Origin: a bacterium
GTDB taxonomy: Bacteria > SAR324 > XYD2-FULL-50-16
DNA: 64,000 bases
NCBI GenBank assembly: GCA_018829445.1
Contig: JAHJTV010000029.1
Coordinates: 1 to 64,000, forward strand
Direction: 5' to 3'
Below, piece by piece: positions 17,650 through 27,148 of this stretch (its first letter is position 1; each line of letters starts with the position of its first letter). The position numbers and the translations under genes are program-made. The notes beneath the pieces were generated by a model. It ran no database searches and had not been told where the DNA came from. It saw only the letters and a program-made list of their open reading frames with translations.

Positions 17650-18318
17650 ATGTTTGAAAGGTTTAGTCGACTCTGGAAAGGAGATGCTCCCCTGAGAGAA
17701 GAATACCGGCTGTTTGTTCAAATGCTGAATAAAGCCAGGGAGCTTTATTTGATGATTATTCATGTGATGAATACCGGTGAGGGATTAGAAGAACTGGAAA
17801 CAGTCGTGTATAATACGGATATTCAGATTAACAAATTGGAACGCCGCATTCGTAAGGCGTTGGTAACTCATCTGGCTGTAAATCCCGGCCAGGAAGTCTC
17901 CGGTTGCCTGATTTTGATGAGCGTTGTCAAAGATGCGGAACGTCTGGGCGACTTCTGTAAAAACCTCTATGAAGCCACCAGTTATTGGTGTCAGCCCTGT
18001 TCAAACATGTACTATGCGGATCGCCTCACTGATTTAAAGAACTATGTGAGTGATGTCTTTGATGCCACTATCAAGGCTTTTGAAAAGGAGGATGATGTTC
18101 TGGCTTCGGAGATCATCCAGGATGAAGTAAAATGGAATAAACGGTTTGACGCTTTTATCGGGGAGATAGCCAATTCGGAAATTGGGACAAAAGAAGCGGT
18201 TTGCACAGTGCTGATGGTAAGAACTCTGAAGCGCTTACAAGCCCACCTGTCAAATATTGCTTCATCTGTGGTGCTACCGGTGCATCATATTGATCACAGA
18301 CCCAAGCATTTAAGGTAG
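17650..18318 (+). CDS. PhoU-domain protein
   Basis: 222 residues, all-helical. Two PhoU-like three-helix halves are visible, with VVKDAERLGDFCKNLYEA at about residues 96-113 matching the metal-binding E/DxxxD signature of PhoU. It starts 16 bp after the symporter and is surely co-transcribed. In fused relatives the PhoU module regulates the Na/Pi transporter; here it would do so in trans. No Pst system or PhoR/PhoB is present nearby. Confidence 0.88.
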   Translation: MFERFSRLWKGDAPLREEYRLFVQMLNKARELYLMIIHVMNTGEGLEELETVVYNTDIQINKLERRIRKALVTHLAVNPGQEVSGCLILMSVVKDAERLGDFCKNLYEATSYWCQPCSNMYYADRLTDLKNYVSDVFDATIKAFEKEDDVLASEIIQDEVKWNKRFDAFIGEIANSEIGTKEAVCTVLMVRTLKRLQAHLSNIASSVVLPVHHIDHRPKHLR

Positions 18319-18327
18319 GTTATAGCG

Positions 18328-18388
18328 GTTAGCGACTGTTCAACCACAAATCCTTCAATCCATACTAAATCCCAAGCCAATCGCTAAC
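18328..18388. repeat. Inverted repeat between convergent genes
   Basis: GTTAGCGA (18328-18335) and TCGCTAAC (18381-18388) flank a 45-base spacer in the gap between the PhoU-domain gene and cobT, which converge. It could act as a weak terminator; no U-run follows. Confidence 0.3.
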
Positions 18389-18404
18389 AGCTAACCTCCA
18401 TACG

Positions 18405-19517
18405 CTATTTTTCCTTTGAAACTCCGGCTTCATCGAAAGAAGCCATCTCCCTCATTATTTTACAGGCTGTTTCGACAATATTGATGGTAATGGCTGCGCC
18501 TGTTCCTTCTCCCAGTCTCATGTCCAGATCCAGAACAGGATCGAGCTGCATATATTCCAGGGCCGATTTTTGGGCAACCTCCACTGACTTATGACCAGAA
18601 ACCAGGTAATCTTTGATATCCGGATTTATCAAATAGGCTATCAAACCTGCAGATGTGGAGATAACACCGTCCAATACGACGATAGTCTTTTTTGAAGCCG
18701 CCGCCAGAATTGCCCCGGCTATCCCGCCGATTTCAAAACCACCGACGAGACTCAGAATCTCCAGTCCATCTTTGGAATTCAGCTGGTGAAAATCTAAAGC
18801 CCGTTGAATCACGTCCGCCTTGTGTTTTAATCCTTTATCATCCAAACCGGTTCCCCTGCCTGTGGCTTCTCCGGGTGAAACGCCGGCAACAGCACAGATG
18901 ATGGCAGTCGCGGATGTTGTATTTCCGATACCGATCTCCCCCAGCCCCAGAATATCAACCCTGTTTTTGCTGTTTTCGCACAGAAACACTTCCATCCCCG
19001 TTTCAATAGCTTGCTGAGCTTCCAATAGTGTCATAGCCGGTTGAAGAGCAAAGTTTCTTGTTCCCTCTCCGATTTTTCTTTTAATGAGCATGGGTTGGTC
19101 TTCAAACTCACCTTTAACTCCCATATCCACAACACGAAAATCGATATCATAGGCGCGGCAGAAAACATTGATTGCAGCCCCCCCATGAAAAAAATTAACA
19201 ACCATTTGATAGGTAACTTCGGAAGGGTATGCTGAAATTCCTTCCGCCGTAACACCGTGATCCGCTCCAAATGTGAGCATCAGCTTTCGCTTGATGTCGG
19301 GGTTGAGGTTGTTTTGAATAAGTGCTGCCTGGACACCCAGTTTTTCCAGCGTGCCCAGGGAACCGAGCGGTTTGGTTTTGTTGTCGATTTTATGTTGAGC
19401 AGACACAACCAAATCTTTAGAAACCGGATTTATCGCACCTATAATGGTTGTATATAAATTTGTGTCGTACTCTGAAGCTTTGTTTATTTTGAGAGATGTG
19501 TCATTTTCCGCTGGCAT
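18405..19517 (-). CDS. cobT: Nicotinate-nucleotide--dimethylbenzimidazole phosphoribosyltransferase
   Basis: 370 residues. CobT transfers phosphoribose from nicotinate mononucleotide to the lower ligand base to make alpha-ribazole phosphate for the cobalamin nucleotide loop, in the cytoplasm. Family motifs are all present: KPLGSLGTLE near the N-terminus, GADHGVTAEGISAYP, GEIGIGNTTSA and the C-terminal RLGEGTGAA containing the catalytic Glu. The length is normal with a short N-terminal extension. A cobalamin riboswitch lies about 300 nt upstream on the same strand, so expression should fall when cobalamin is plentiful. No other cobalamin gene is in the window. Confidence 0.95.
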   Translation of the reverse strand: MPAENDTSLKINKASEYDTNLYTTIIGAINPVSKDLVVSAQHKIDNKTKPLGSLGTLEKLGVQAALIQNNLNPDIKRKLMLTFGADHGVTAEGISAYPSEVTYQMVVNFFHGGAAINVFCRAYDIDFRVVDMGVKGEFEDQPMLIKRKIGEGTRNFALQPAMTLLEAQQAIETGMEVFLCENSKNRVDILGLGEIGIGNTTSATAIICAVAGVSPGEATGRGTGLDDKGLKHKADVIQRALDFHQLNSKDGLEILSLVGGFEIGGIAGAILAAASKKTIVVLDGVISTSAGLIAYLINPDIKDYLVSGHKSVEVAQKSALEYMQLDPVLDLDMRLGEGTGAAITINIVETACKIMREMASFDEAGVSKEK

Positions 19518-19811
19518 CTGTTACTCCTGATCGATTGGTTTTGGTTTGTTACCGGTCTAAACTGCTTTTCTCCAAAAATCATCCGGCTGTGGTGATTATA
19601 AAGAGAGCAGCCAGTCTTAAAAACGCCCGTTCAAAGACAACAGCTGGATACAGAGTGGGCAATGTCAAAATAACCAAATTGGAATTGTAACGAGATATGA
19701 CGCCGTAATCGTGTATCCTTGTGCCATCTCTGATCGAAGCTGATGGTTCTGAATACGGACAGCGTCCAGCGGGACATCCGGTAGGTTGGTCAGTCGGCTT
19801 AGATAACTAAC
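19518..19811. other. Leader between the cobalamin riboswitch and cobT
   Basis: About 290 nt separating the riboswitch aptamer from the cobT start. No gene is visible on either strand. It should contain the expression platform, but I cannot identify a clear terminator or ribosome-site sequester by eye. Confidence 0.35.
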
Positions 19812-20000
19812 ACAAATTTAACAGGCAGGCTTTCTGGCTCAAGGATCTTTCTAATGACTGCGCCTTCCCGGTATAAAACCAGTGGCTGATGCAGCTTTCG
19901 TCCCCTAATACAGCAATGGCTGGCTTGCGATGGATTCTAACCATCTTTCCTTTTAATTCCCACCTGGTATAAATAAACCTGTGGAGCACCTGTGTTGTTA
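19812..20000 (-). ncRNA. Cobalamin riboswitch
   Basis: Read on the minus strand, the region shows the ordered conserved elements of the cobalamin aptamer: GGTGC near the start, a GGGAA segment, AGAATCC, GCCAGCC, CTGTATTAGGGGACGAAAGC, GCCACTGG, CGGGAAGGC, and finally GAGCCAGAAAGCCTGCCTG, the B12 box region. It precedes cobT in the same direction. Binding of adenosylcobalamin should shut off cobT expression. A 60-codon frame inside it (19807-19989) is a chance reading of the RNA. Confidence 0.9.
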
Positions 20001-20116
20001 TGTCTCAAAATAGAATAGCCTCTGGTGGTCTGTCAATTCTTCAAAAAGAAGTTTCAAACGTAAAGAACAATAATCTAGAGAAAAAAAAGATGTAATCTAT
20101 TGACTTCATTTTTCTT

Positions 20117-23100
20117 CTATAGATATTTTTCCAGAATCTCCGCAAGTTGATCTATCCCAAAAGGCTTTTTCAGGCTGTCTGTGAATCCGTACTCCTCTGG
20201 ATTTGCAATGGCATCATCTTCGGAATAGCCACTTGCGACAAACACGGGAATATTGGCATCGATTTTTCGAATTTCTTTTACGGTTTCCTTTCCACCCATA
20301 CCGCCTCGGATGGTAAGATCAAGAATAACAGCCTGATATGGAGTACCCTGTTCTTTTGATCTTTTAAATTCATCAAGAGCCTGTTGACCTTCATCGGTTA
20401 TAAAAGGAGTGAACCCCATGTCTTCAAGCATATCAACCATCATTCTCTTCAGGATTTCGTCATCATCCATAACTAAAATATTGCCCGATCCCTGGTACGA
20501 TTTCTGGTAAATAGCCGATGCCTCGGTTTTCTGAATCTCTGACGCAGGAATAAAAATGAAAAACGTCGATCCAACCCCCGGTTTCGAGTCAACAGTGATA
20601 ATCCCATCATGCTTTTTGATAATGGAATAGCCGGTTGCAAGACCCAAACCGCTTCCTTTTTGTTTTGTTGTAAAAAAAGGATCGAAGATCTTGGAAATGT
20701 ATTTTTCCGGAATTCCTGTACCGGAATCCGATATGGATATTTTGACATAGTTGCCCGGTTTTAGTCCAACCTGTTCGTTTTCCTGCAGGATAACATTAAC
20801 TGCCGAGATTTGAATCTTACCTCCGGAAGGCATAGCGTGATGGGCGTTGATGATGATATTGTCGATCACCTGACCGATCTGGTTTTTATCAAAATCACAC
20901 ATCCACAGATCATCCGGTATATCAAAGCTACAGGACACATTTGATCCACTTAAGGCGAAATGAGCGGTTTCTTGAAGGAAAGGAACAAGGGGGCCCACTT
21001 TTTTAATAGGCGCACCACCTTTTGAAAAAGTCAGCAACTGGTGGGTCAACCCCTCTGCTCTTTCAGATGCACTAAAAGCCTTATTGAGATATTCTGCAAT
21101 TTCGGGATCTTTTTCCTTTTTCCGTGCAATATCCAGATATCCAAATATCCCGCCAAGCAGGTTGTTGAAATCATGGGCAATACCCCCTGCCAGAGTCCCT
21201 ATGGACTCCATCTTTTGGGCTTGTTCAAACTGAGCCTCAAGAGCCTTTCTTTCCGTAATATCGGCAAGAATTACAACCATCCCCGTGGGCTCATCATCAT
21301 TTCCTTTGGCAACAGCTGCACTGAGAAGAATATCAAGAATACGACCATCTTTGGCAAATCTTTTCGTTTCAAATTTAACGGGTTTTCCCTGGATATATAT
21401 TTCCTTGATTCTTTCTGACGTTTTCGTTTTCTGATCTTCAGGAACAAAGGGAATGAGCCTTCCTCTCAGCTCTTCCATTGTCCAGCCAAACACTTCTATA
21501 AAAGCGGGATTCACAAAAAGCGGATGTCCATCCTTGTTATACATGACCATTGGATCAGGGCTTGCTTCCAGGATAGCTCTCATGCGCTGTTCACTTTCCC
21601 GGAGAGCTTGTTCACTCTGTTTCCTGGAGGTAATGTCCGTACAAACCCCAACCCACTTAAAGGGTAAACCGGCTTCATCAAGAAGTGGCAGGGCATTATC
21701 TGCCCAGTATCTCCAACTGCCATCCTTTCGTTTTATCCTGTATTCGTAATGAATGGGATTAGTTGCGGTTCGATGATGCTCAACAGCGTTTTCAAGTTTT
21801 GGTAAATCATCAGAATGGATCAGATCAAGCCAGGCAGCAATATTGCTTGATATCTCCCCTTTTTCAAATCCCAGCAAGGTATCAATATCCCCAAACCACA
21901 CTAAAGAATCCGTTTTCACATCCCATTCATAGATCAGGTCATAGGATACCTTTCCGGCCATTTTGAACCGTTCTTCACTTTGCTTCAGGGCGGCTTCCGC
22001 CTGTTTGGTATCGGTAATATCACGGGTGATCCCTTCGACACCGGCGATATTACCGTTTTTATCCTTAAAAAAATGAGCATTGGTTGAAGCCCACCAGATA
22101 GAACCGTCTTTACGCTTCAAACCGGCCTGAAAGTTTTTGACAGCACCCTGTTTTTTCAGCTCTTCCATAAAAGCATGCCTTTCTTCCGGAAAGGCATACA
22201 CCTCTTCAGCCATTTTCATGCCAATGGCTTCCTGGACGGTATAACCGGAAAGTCTGTATACAGAAGATGACATAAAAGTGATGATTCCATTCAAGTCGGT
22301 GCGGTAAAGAAGATCCGGAGTGTTCTCCACAACGGCCCTGTATTTTTGTTCGCTTTCCAGTAATGCCTTCTCTGCCTGTTTTTGAAGGGTCATATCGGTA
22401 TGGGTACCCACCAGACCTATGATCTGATTCTGTTCATTTTTTATAGCATAAGCCCTGAGCAGAATATTCAAGATATTTCCTTTTCTACTGTGCATTTCGA
22501 CCTCACCGGTCCACTGTCCTCCTGCCATGATAGTCTCAAAAATTTCTCGCCCCACTTTTTCATCCACATAAGCACTTGCCGGAGGGTCTTGTCCTATGTC
22601 GCCAAAAAGTTCATTAAAGGACTTATTCTGGTACCAGTGTTTCCCCGTTGGATCAGACATCCCGATTGCATCAGAGGAGTATTCGACGGCGGTCCTGAAA
22701 TAATGCAATCGTTTCTCATCCAATTTACGATTGGTCAAATCTGCAAGTGTAATGAGAGATCTCCCGTCGGGAAGAAATGTTCCTCTGAATTCGATCTCTT
22801 TTACCTGACCGTTTTTGCAGGTAATCTCAAATTCTCTCTGCGCGTCAGTGAGATCTTTTGAGTATTCCCAATCTTCAGCCACACGATTCCGGTATTCAAG
22901 ATCAGGATATGCTTTAGTGAACCAGCTATTACGATCTTTTATATCTTCACTGGAATACCCGGTTAATTCAGTGAATGTCTTATTGGCAAATATAAGTAAT
23001 CCATCGCAATCCCACAGCATGACTCCCTGGGGGATATTTTCGAACAGGGAGTTCAAAAGATCACTCTGGGTCTGGAGAATCCGCTGGGCATCCATCTCCC

Positions 23101-23728
23101 GAATTCTGAACAGATGCTGACGGATAAATAGAATGATAGTAAAACCAATGATTATCAGGGTCAGTATAAACAGCAAGTTCACATTGTATAAGAATCGATC
23201 AAGCCGTCCACGTTCTTGATCCAATTGATTCTGAATATGCAAACGCGATTGCCTATTCATTTTTTTTGCTTTGTGGAAAGTATCGGAGATCCTGGAACGA
23301 ACGATCTGAATGGTAGTTAGCGATGTGGGGTCATATCCTGAAACTCCTTCCGATAACCAGGTCTGAAGATCGGATATAGCAGGCATTACCATAGCATGAA
23401 ACGCGGATGCCTGGATCAGGTTGTCGAATACATAGGTTTGGCGCAGATTTTTGATTCTTCTTTCAGCGGCTTCAACCTCCTCTTTTAGCCGATCAATATT
23501 TTGTGGCGAGGTTCTTATCGCTGCCACTTCCGCTGCTGCCACAACTTCGGAAATCTGCTCAAGAACAAGATCAAGCGAGATCAGTTCTTTGAATAAAGTG
23601 CTGGGGAGATTCTTTTCTACGGATCGCAGAGTAGTATTGGTTATAATAATGGAAACAACCACCGCAGCAATGGCTATCACGATGGAGCTTAACAGCAGAA
23701 TCTGGGATAAAGGCCAGGTTTTCTTCAT
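20117..23728 (-). CDS. Hybrid sensor histidine kinase with five PAS domains and a receiver
   Basis: 1203 residues. Two transmembrane helices (about 8-30 and 183-203) enclose a helical periplasmic sensor of about 150 residues. Five PAS/PAC units follow at roughly 220-335, 340-460, 463-580, 590-710 and 715-835, then HisKA with the H-box GTLAGGIAHDFNNLLGGI. The HATPase domain has N-box NIIINAHHAM, G1 DSGTGIP, F-box FDPFFTTK and G2 GSGLGLA. The C-terminal receiver begins NILVMDDD and has the phosphoacceptor Asp in VILDLTIRGGMGG and a conserved Lys in SLKKPFG. The start is two bases after the stop of the TAXI binding-protein gene, so the two are co-translated, which suggests the periplasmic protein reports ligand to this kinase. 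No output regulator is adjacent. Confidence 0.93.
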   Translation of the reverse strand: MKKTWPLSQILLLSSIVIAIAAVVVSIIITNTTLRSVEKNLPSTLFKELISLDLVLEQISEVVAAAEVAAIRTSPQNIDRLKEEVEAAERRIKNLRQTYVFDNLIQASAFHAMVMPAISDLQTWLSEGVSGYDPTSLTTIQIVRSRISDTFHKAKKMNRQSRLHIQNQLDQERGRLDRFLYNVNLLFILTLIIIGFTIILFIRQHLFRIREMDAQRILQTQSDLLNSLFENIPQGVMLWDCDGLLIFANKTFTELTGYSSEDIKDRNSWFTKAYPDLEYRNRVAEDWEYSKDLTDAQREFEITCKNGQVKEIEFRGTFLPDGRSLITLADLTNRKLDEKRLHYFRTAVEYSSDAIGMSDPTGKHWYQNKSFNELFGDIGQDPPASAYVDEKVGREIFETIMAGGQWTGEVEMHSRKGNILNILLRAYAIKNEQNQIIGLVGTHTDMTLQKQAEKALLESEQKYRAVVENTPDLLYRTDLNGIITFMSSSVYRLSGYTVQEAIGMKMAEEVYAFPEERHAFMEELKKQGAVKNFQAGLKRKDGSIWWASTNAHFFKDKNGNIAGVEGITRDITDTKQAEAALKQSEERFKMAGKVSYDLIYEWDVKTDSLVWFGDIDTLLGFEKGEISSNIAAWLDLIHSDDLPKLENAVEHHRTATNPIHYEYRIKRKDGSWRYWADNALPLLDEAGLPFKWVGVCTDITSRKQSEQALRESEQRMRAILEASPDPMVMYNKDGHPLFVNPAFIEVFGWTMEELRGRLIPFVPEDQKTKTSERIKEIYIQGKPVKFETKRFAKDGRILDILLSAAVAKGNDDEPTGMVVILADITERKALEAQFEQAQKMESIGTLAGGIAHDFNNLLGGIFGYLDIARKKEKDPEIAEYLNKAFSASERAEGLTHQLLTFSKGGAPIKKVGPLVPFLQETAHFALSGSNVSCSFDIPDDLWMCDFDKNQIGQVIDNIIINAHHAMPSGGKIQISAVNVILQENEQVGLKPGNYVKISISDSGTGIPEKYISKIFDPFFTTKQKGSGLGLATGYSIIKKHDGIITVDSKPGVGSTFFIFIPASEIQKTEASAIYQKSYQGSGNILVMDDDEILKRMMVDMLEDMGFTPFITDEGQQALDEFKRSKEQGTPYQAVILDLTIRGGMGGKETVKEIRKIDANIPVFVASGYSEDDAIANPEEYGFTDSLKKPFGIDQLAEILEKYL

Positions 23729-23730
23729 TG

Positions 23731-24753
23731 CTATTCAATCTCCCTCTTCAAAAATTTCAGTTCCCGGTAAAACCTCTTTGCCCCTTCATGAAGGGGAATG
23801 GAAAGCCCGACTAAGGCTGATTCGGGAACAATCGACTTTCCTTGGGGGTGCCCCTGATGGAGAAGAGTCTGTGTATGGTTACTCCATAATGAAGATGTTA
23901 CCTGGTAAATTAAATCGTCATCCATTTCAGAGCTTACCACCAGCAAGGCATAAACCTGAATGGTAGGCGTTTCAGGGATACCGGGATAAACGTTAGCGGA
24001 CACCTTGCCAGGAACAAGATAGGGATAACGTCGATTGATATTAAATGCAATGTCCTTTTGAATAGGCACCAGTGAAATACCAATTCCAGATAAGCATAAA
24101 GCCGATTCCATGGGAGTTCCCGCCATCATTACAAACCCTTGCAACTCTCCGCTTATCATTTTGTCACGTGTAAACTCAGGTTTGAGATAGACCGGATGCA
24201 AATCCCTTTCAGATAAACCGTGAGCCTCAAGGATAATTTGCATTACAGACAATGTGCCGGAACCAATTTCATCCAAAGAGATTCGTTTCCCTTTAAGATC
24301 AAAGACACTATTAATCTTGGCATCGCTACGGGTAATGATCTGGAACTTTTCAGGGTATAGACTGGCCACCGCCCGAATGCTTTCAAATTCTTTATTCCCG
24401 CTGAATACTCCCAAAGACTTATATGCCCGGGATGCAACGTCCGCCTGGACTAATCCCGCTTCAACCTCACCTGATACTATGGCTTCCAGATTTGCTACCG
24501 AACCTGCCGAGTTCTGGGCAACACCAATATAATCCGTTAATCCTCTTTTCCCGGTTGCAGCAGTGTCTTTGTCTTTTGATGCTTCTGTGAGCCCTTGGGC
24601 AATCAGTTTTCCAATGGGATAATAAACTCCAGTCTTCCCGCCGGTTCCTATTCTAAAGAGCTTTTTGGGTTGAGTGTTCCCGACGTCAGGGAACATCAGG
24701 ATAAACAACAGGAACAAACAGAAAGGATTAAATCCGGCAGTGAGTTTTGTCAT
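23731..24753 (-). CDS. TAXI-family periplasmic solute-binding protein
   Basis: About 340 residues from the ATG at 24753 (MTKLTAGFN), followed by a hydrophobic signal peptide (CLFLLFILMFP) and cleavage near VGNTQP; an ATG at 24783 is an alternative. The mature protein begins LFRIGTGGKTGVYYPIGKLIAQ, the characteristic start of TAXI binding proteins of TRAP transporters. Length fits the family. No TRAP membrane subunits (DctM/DctQ) occur in the window. Instead the gene is immediately followed by a hybrid kinase, so it may serve sensing rather than transport. TAXI ligands reported in other bacteria are organic acids such as glutamate or 2-oxoglutarate. Confidence 0.88.
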   Translation of the reverse strand: MTKLTAGFNPFCLFLLFILMFPDVGNTQPKKLFRIGTGGKTGVYYPIGKLIAQGLTEASKDKDTAATGKRGLTDYIGVAQNSAGSVANLEAIVSGEVEAGLVQADVASRAYKSLGVFSGNKEFESIRAVASLYPEKFQIITRSDAKINSVFDLKGKRISLDEIGSGTLSVMQIILEAHGLSERDLHPVYLKPEFTRDKMISGELQGFVMMAGTPMESALCLSGIGISLVPIQKDIAFNINRRYPYLVPGKVSANVYPGIPETPTIQVYALLVVSSEMDDDLIYQVTSSLWSNHTQTLLHQGHPQGKSIVPESALVGLSIPLHEGAKRFYRELKFLKREIE

Positions 24754-24783
24754 TTGTTGGTTTTTACTATGAATTAAATGCAA

Positions 24784-25136
24784 GGAACATGATCAAAGAT
24801 CTTATCTACCTTACTCACAGTTTAGGGTATTATAATCACATTGTACACCAAATATACCTTGGGCTCAAACACCAATTTATGTCCATGTTCTCAGTTTACT
24901 TCATGCCGGACCTATTGATGAACGATATACAGGTAGTTAAGATGAATTGGTGGTGAGAATCTTCTTCTTTTTTTAACACGCGGGCGGAGAAGTATTGATA
25001 AGCTGTTCAAAAAGGTCATTTCCACTTGAGGGAACACGTAATAAGAGATCCACATGTCCCTCCCTGTTACTCAAACTTCCCGTTGATCATAACTTTTGTC
25101 GGTCTTTTGGCAATTACTGGGGAGTATCTCAAGCGA
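24784..25136. other. Intergenic region
   Basis: 353 bp between the TAXI/kinase operon start and the stop of the acetyltransferase-peptidase gene, all on the minus strand. It must contain the promoter of the TAXI gene. No gene or repeat is seen. Confidence 0.4.
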
Positions 25137-26270
25137 TTAGGCAGAGAAATGCTCAACCGGCGGGCCTATAAACAAAGCACATCGATAAACATCTTTGCCA
25201 TAACGACTCATGCGATGAAATTCAGCATGATCAATCTTCACATTCCTGGTTTTAAGGGAGACCTCCCCTTCAACTGGTTCTGAAGGATCATGAAGGTATA
25301 CAAAATCGGAATCAAAACCTGTTATGACCACCCAATGCGGTTCTCGGGTACCAAAGAGACGATATGTGCTGATTAAAGAAATAGGAATCCACCCTTGCAG
25401 CAACATGCTTTTGATATCCTCAAAGGTAAAATCGTACGACATTGACCCAACTCCCAGGTGTATGGCTCTGTGCTTCATATCATCATGAATCAGTCGGATT
25501 ATAGCTTTTTTTTCAGGAATTCGGACTGAACGGACAAAGGGAGTCTTCTCTGAGGATGAGATAATGCGGGCTTGAAACCCGCGCTTTGCTGCTGCCAGGG
25601 CCATTCCATAAGATCCGGTACCACCAAATCCGGATGTCATGAAGATCGTTGTAGCCTCCTTCCAAAGATTCATTTCCAGTGTCCGATTATATTTGTCCTC
25701 CGGCTTGAAAAACTTCATCGCCATGATCAGGCAGGCTGGTCCGCAGGTAAATCCCAAGGTTTGCGCATAATAGGGAACCTTGTTTCGGATCCGGTCGGGA
25801 ACCTTGACCTTCAAGATTTTCACCATCCTTATGGCCGGGGCACCATCATCATAAAAATTGGGCGTTGTAGTATACGATTCATAACCATGCTTTTGGTAAA
25901 ACAAAATACCGGTCTGATTATCAACCCGCACCTCTAGCGTTAACTGGCTGCAACTCCTGCGTACAGCTTCCGTTTCGCATTCGATTAACAGACTTTCTCC
26001 AACACCTTTTTTCTGATATTCCGGATCAACTGCAAAATTATAAAGTCTTCCGCTATGCGAGTTCTTGCGCCATAAAATATATGCCACTCCAATTACACGT
26101 CCTTCGGTTTCTACCACAAAAATCGAGGCCCGTGCCCGTGTTAGCATATATTCAACATGATCTTTTGTGAAACGATCAGACGAAAATACAATTTGTTCCA
26201 GTCTGACCAGATTCGCCAGATCTTTGGGATTGGATTGGCGAACCCTGAAATTTAGCCTGCTATTTATCAT
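25137..26270 (-). CDS. GNAT acetyltransferase fused to a C39-like peptidase
   Basis: 377 residues in two parts. Residues about 1-150 are a RimI-like GNAT domain with the acetyl-CoA pyrophosphate loop PEYQKKGVGESLL. Residues about 160-377 are a papain-fold C39-like peptidase with likely catalytic Cys in TCGPACLIMAMKFF, His in EPHWVVITGFD and Asp in YLHDPSEP. There are no membrane or ABC domains, so unlike bacteriocin C39 exporters it is cytosolic. The ATG overlaps the preceding ATP-grasp stop by four bases (ATGA). This fusion is known to occur beside RimK-like ligases with the RLAN domain, a genomic association described by Aravind and colleagues for peptide-tagging amidoligase systems. The substrate is unknown. 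Confidence 0.88.
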   Translation of the reverse strand: MINSRLNFRVRQSNPKDLANLVRLEQIVFSSDRFTKDHVEYMLTRARASIFVVETEGRVIGVAYILWRKNSHSGRLYNFAVDPEYQKKGVGESLLIECETEAVRRSCSQLTLEVRVDNQTGILFYQKHGYESYTTTPNFYDDGAPAIRMVKILKVKVPDRIRNKVPYYAQTLGFTCGPACLIMAMKFFKPEDKYNRTLEMNLWKEATTIFMTSGFGGTGSYGMALAAAKRGFQARIISSSEKTPFVRSVRIPEKKAIIRLIHDDMKHRAIHLGVGSMSYDFTFEDIKSMLLQGWIPISLISTYRLFGTREPHWVVITGFDSDFVYLHDPSEPVEGEVSLKTRNVKIDHAEFHRMSRYGKDVYRCALFIGPPVEHFSA

Positions 26271-27148
26271 GTTCCATAAATCAAAAAATTTATTAAACGC
26301 TCATTTAGATTAATTGCTTTTTTATCCTCTTCTCCCTGGATAATAGTTGGATTATCATTCACCTCAATCACCAGAAAATCTTCCTCTGTCTGTTTTAAAT
26401 CGACTCCGTACAATCCCTTTCCTATCGACGTAGTAGCCTGTTTGGCCCTCTCAAGCAAAAGGGGATTAGCCTGGGAAACTGATAAAGCTCTCACCGGTCC
26501 ATATTCAGTTTGTCCGTCCGCAGTATAGGTTGCGATTTTCCATCTTTTCTTCGGAATCATATATTGACAGACATATAGGGGTTCTCCATCCAGTATTCCA
26601 ACCCGCCAATCAAATCCGGATTTGACAAAGCGCTGCACAACAATCCGATCAGCCCGACGAAAATACTTTTTTGCGATTTTTAAGAACTCTTCAATGGTTT
26701 CTGCACGATCAACATATAAGGAAAAAGCGCTATTTGGAGCTTTTAAGACCAACGGACTCCCCAGACTGTCAAACAATCGTTGACCAATTTCCCTGGTCAA
26801 TTCATGTTCGTGTAAGAATACGGTTTGGGGCATCGGAACACCGGCGTTGATCAGATGGCGATACATATTGATTTTATCACAGCAGATGCGAATTGAGCTG
26901 GAATCATCAATTACTCGGATTCCGTGCATCTCAGCCGTTCTTGCTGCCACGTAGGCTGAGTTGAGCGGATCTGTGGTTGCCCTGATATAAATGGCATTGT
27001 ATTCGGGAATTTTAAACATATCCGGACGAAAGAGAAAATCCGTGCGATGCCCCATACGCTGGGCAACTTGTGCAAATCTCATCAAACTGTTCATTTGATC
27101 CGCATGTGAAATAGTATACCGTTCAACATAAATCCCTATTTTACCCAT
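26267..27148 (-). CDS. RimK-like ATP-grasp ligase (catalytic part)
   Basis: 293 residues with the ATP-grasp fold. The N-terminal segment ends at DDSSSIRICCDKINMYRHLINAGVPMPQT, the usual entry to the ATP-binding domain. PLVLKAPNSAFSLYV carries the first nucleotide-binding Lys and loop, RIVVQRFVKSGFDWRVGI the hinge, and GLYGVDLKQTEEDFLVIEVNDNPTI the Mg-binding acidic and Asn residues, so it should be active. RimK relatives attach amino acids such as glutamate to a carboxyl group with ATP. In many bacteria this domain is preceded in the same polypeptide by an RLAN domain; here that domain is a separate ORF overlapping by 13 bases. Confidence 0.88.
   Translation of the reverse strand: MGKIGIYVERYTISHADQMNSLMRFAQVAQRMGHRTDFLFRPDMFKIPEYNAIYIRATTDPLNSAYVAARTAEMHGIRVIDDSSSIRICCDKINMYRHLINAGVPMPQTVFLHEHELTREIGQRLFDSLGSPLVLKAPNSAFSLYVDRAETIEEFLKIAKKYFRRADRIVVQRFVKSGFDWRVGILDGEPLYVCQYMIPKKRWKIATYTADGQTEYGPVRALSVSQANPLLLERAKQATTSIGKGLYGVDLKQTEEDFLVIEVNDNPTIIQGEEDKKAINLNERLINFLIYGT

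Noticed and set aside
19807..19989. Minus-strand frame of 60 codons upstream of cobT
   Set aside because: It is a reading of the cobalamin riboswitch, whose conserved elements account for the sequence.
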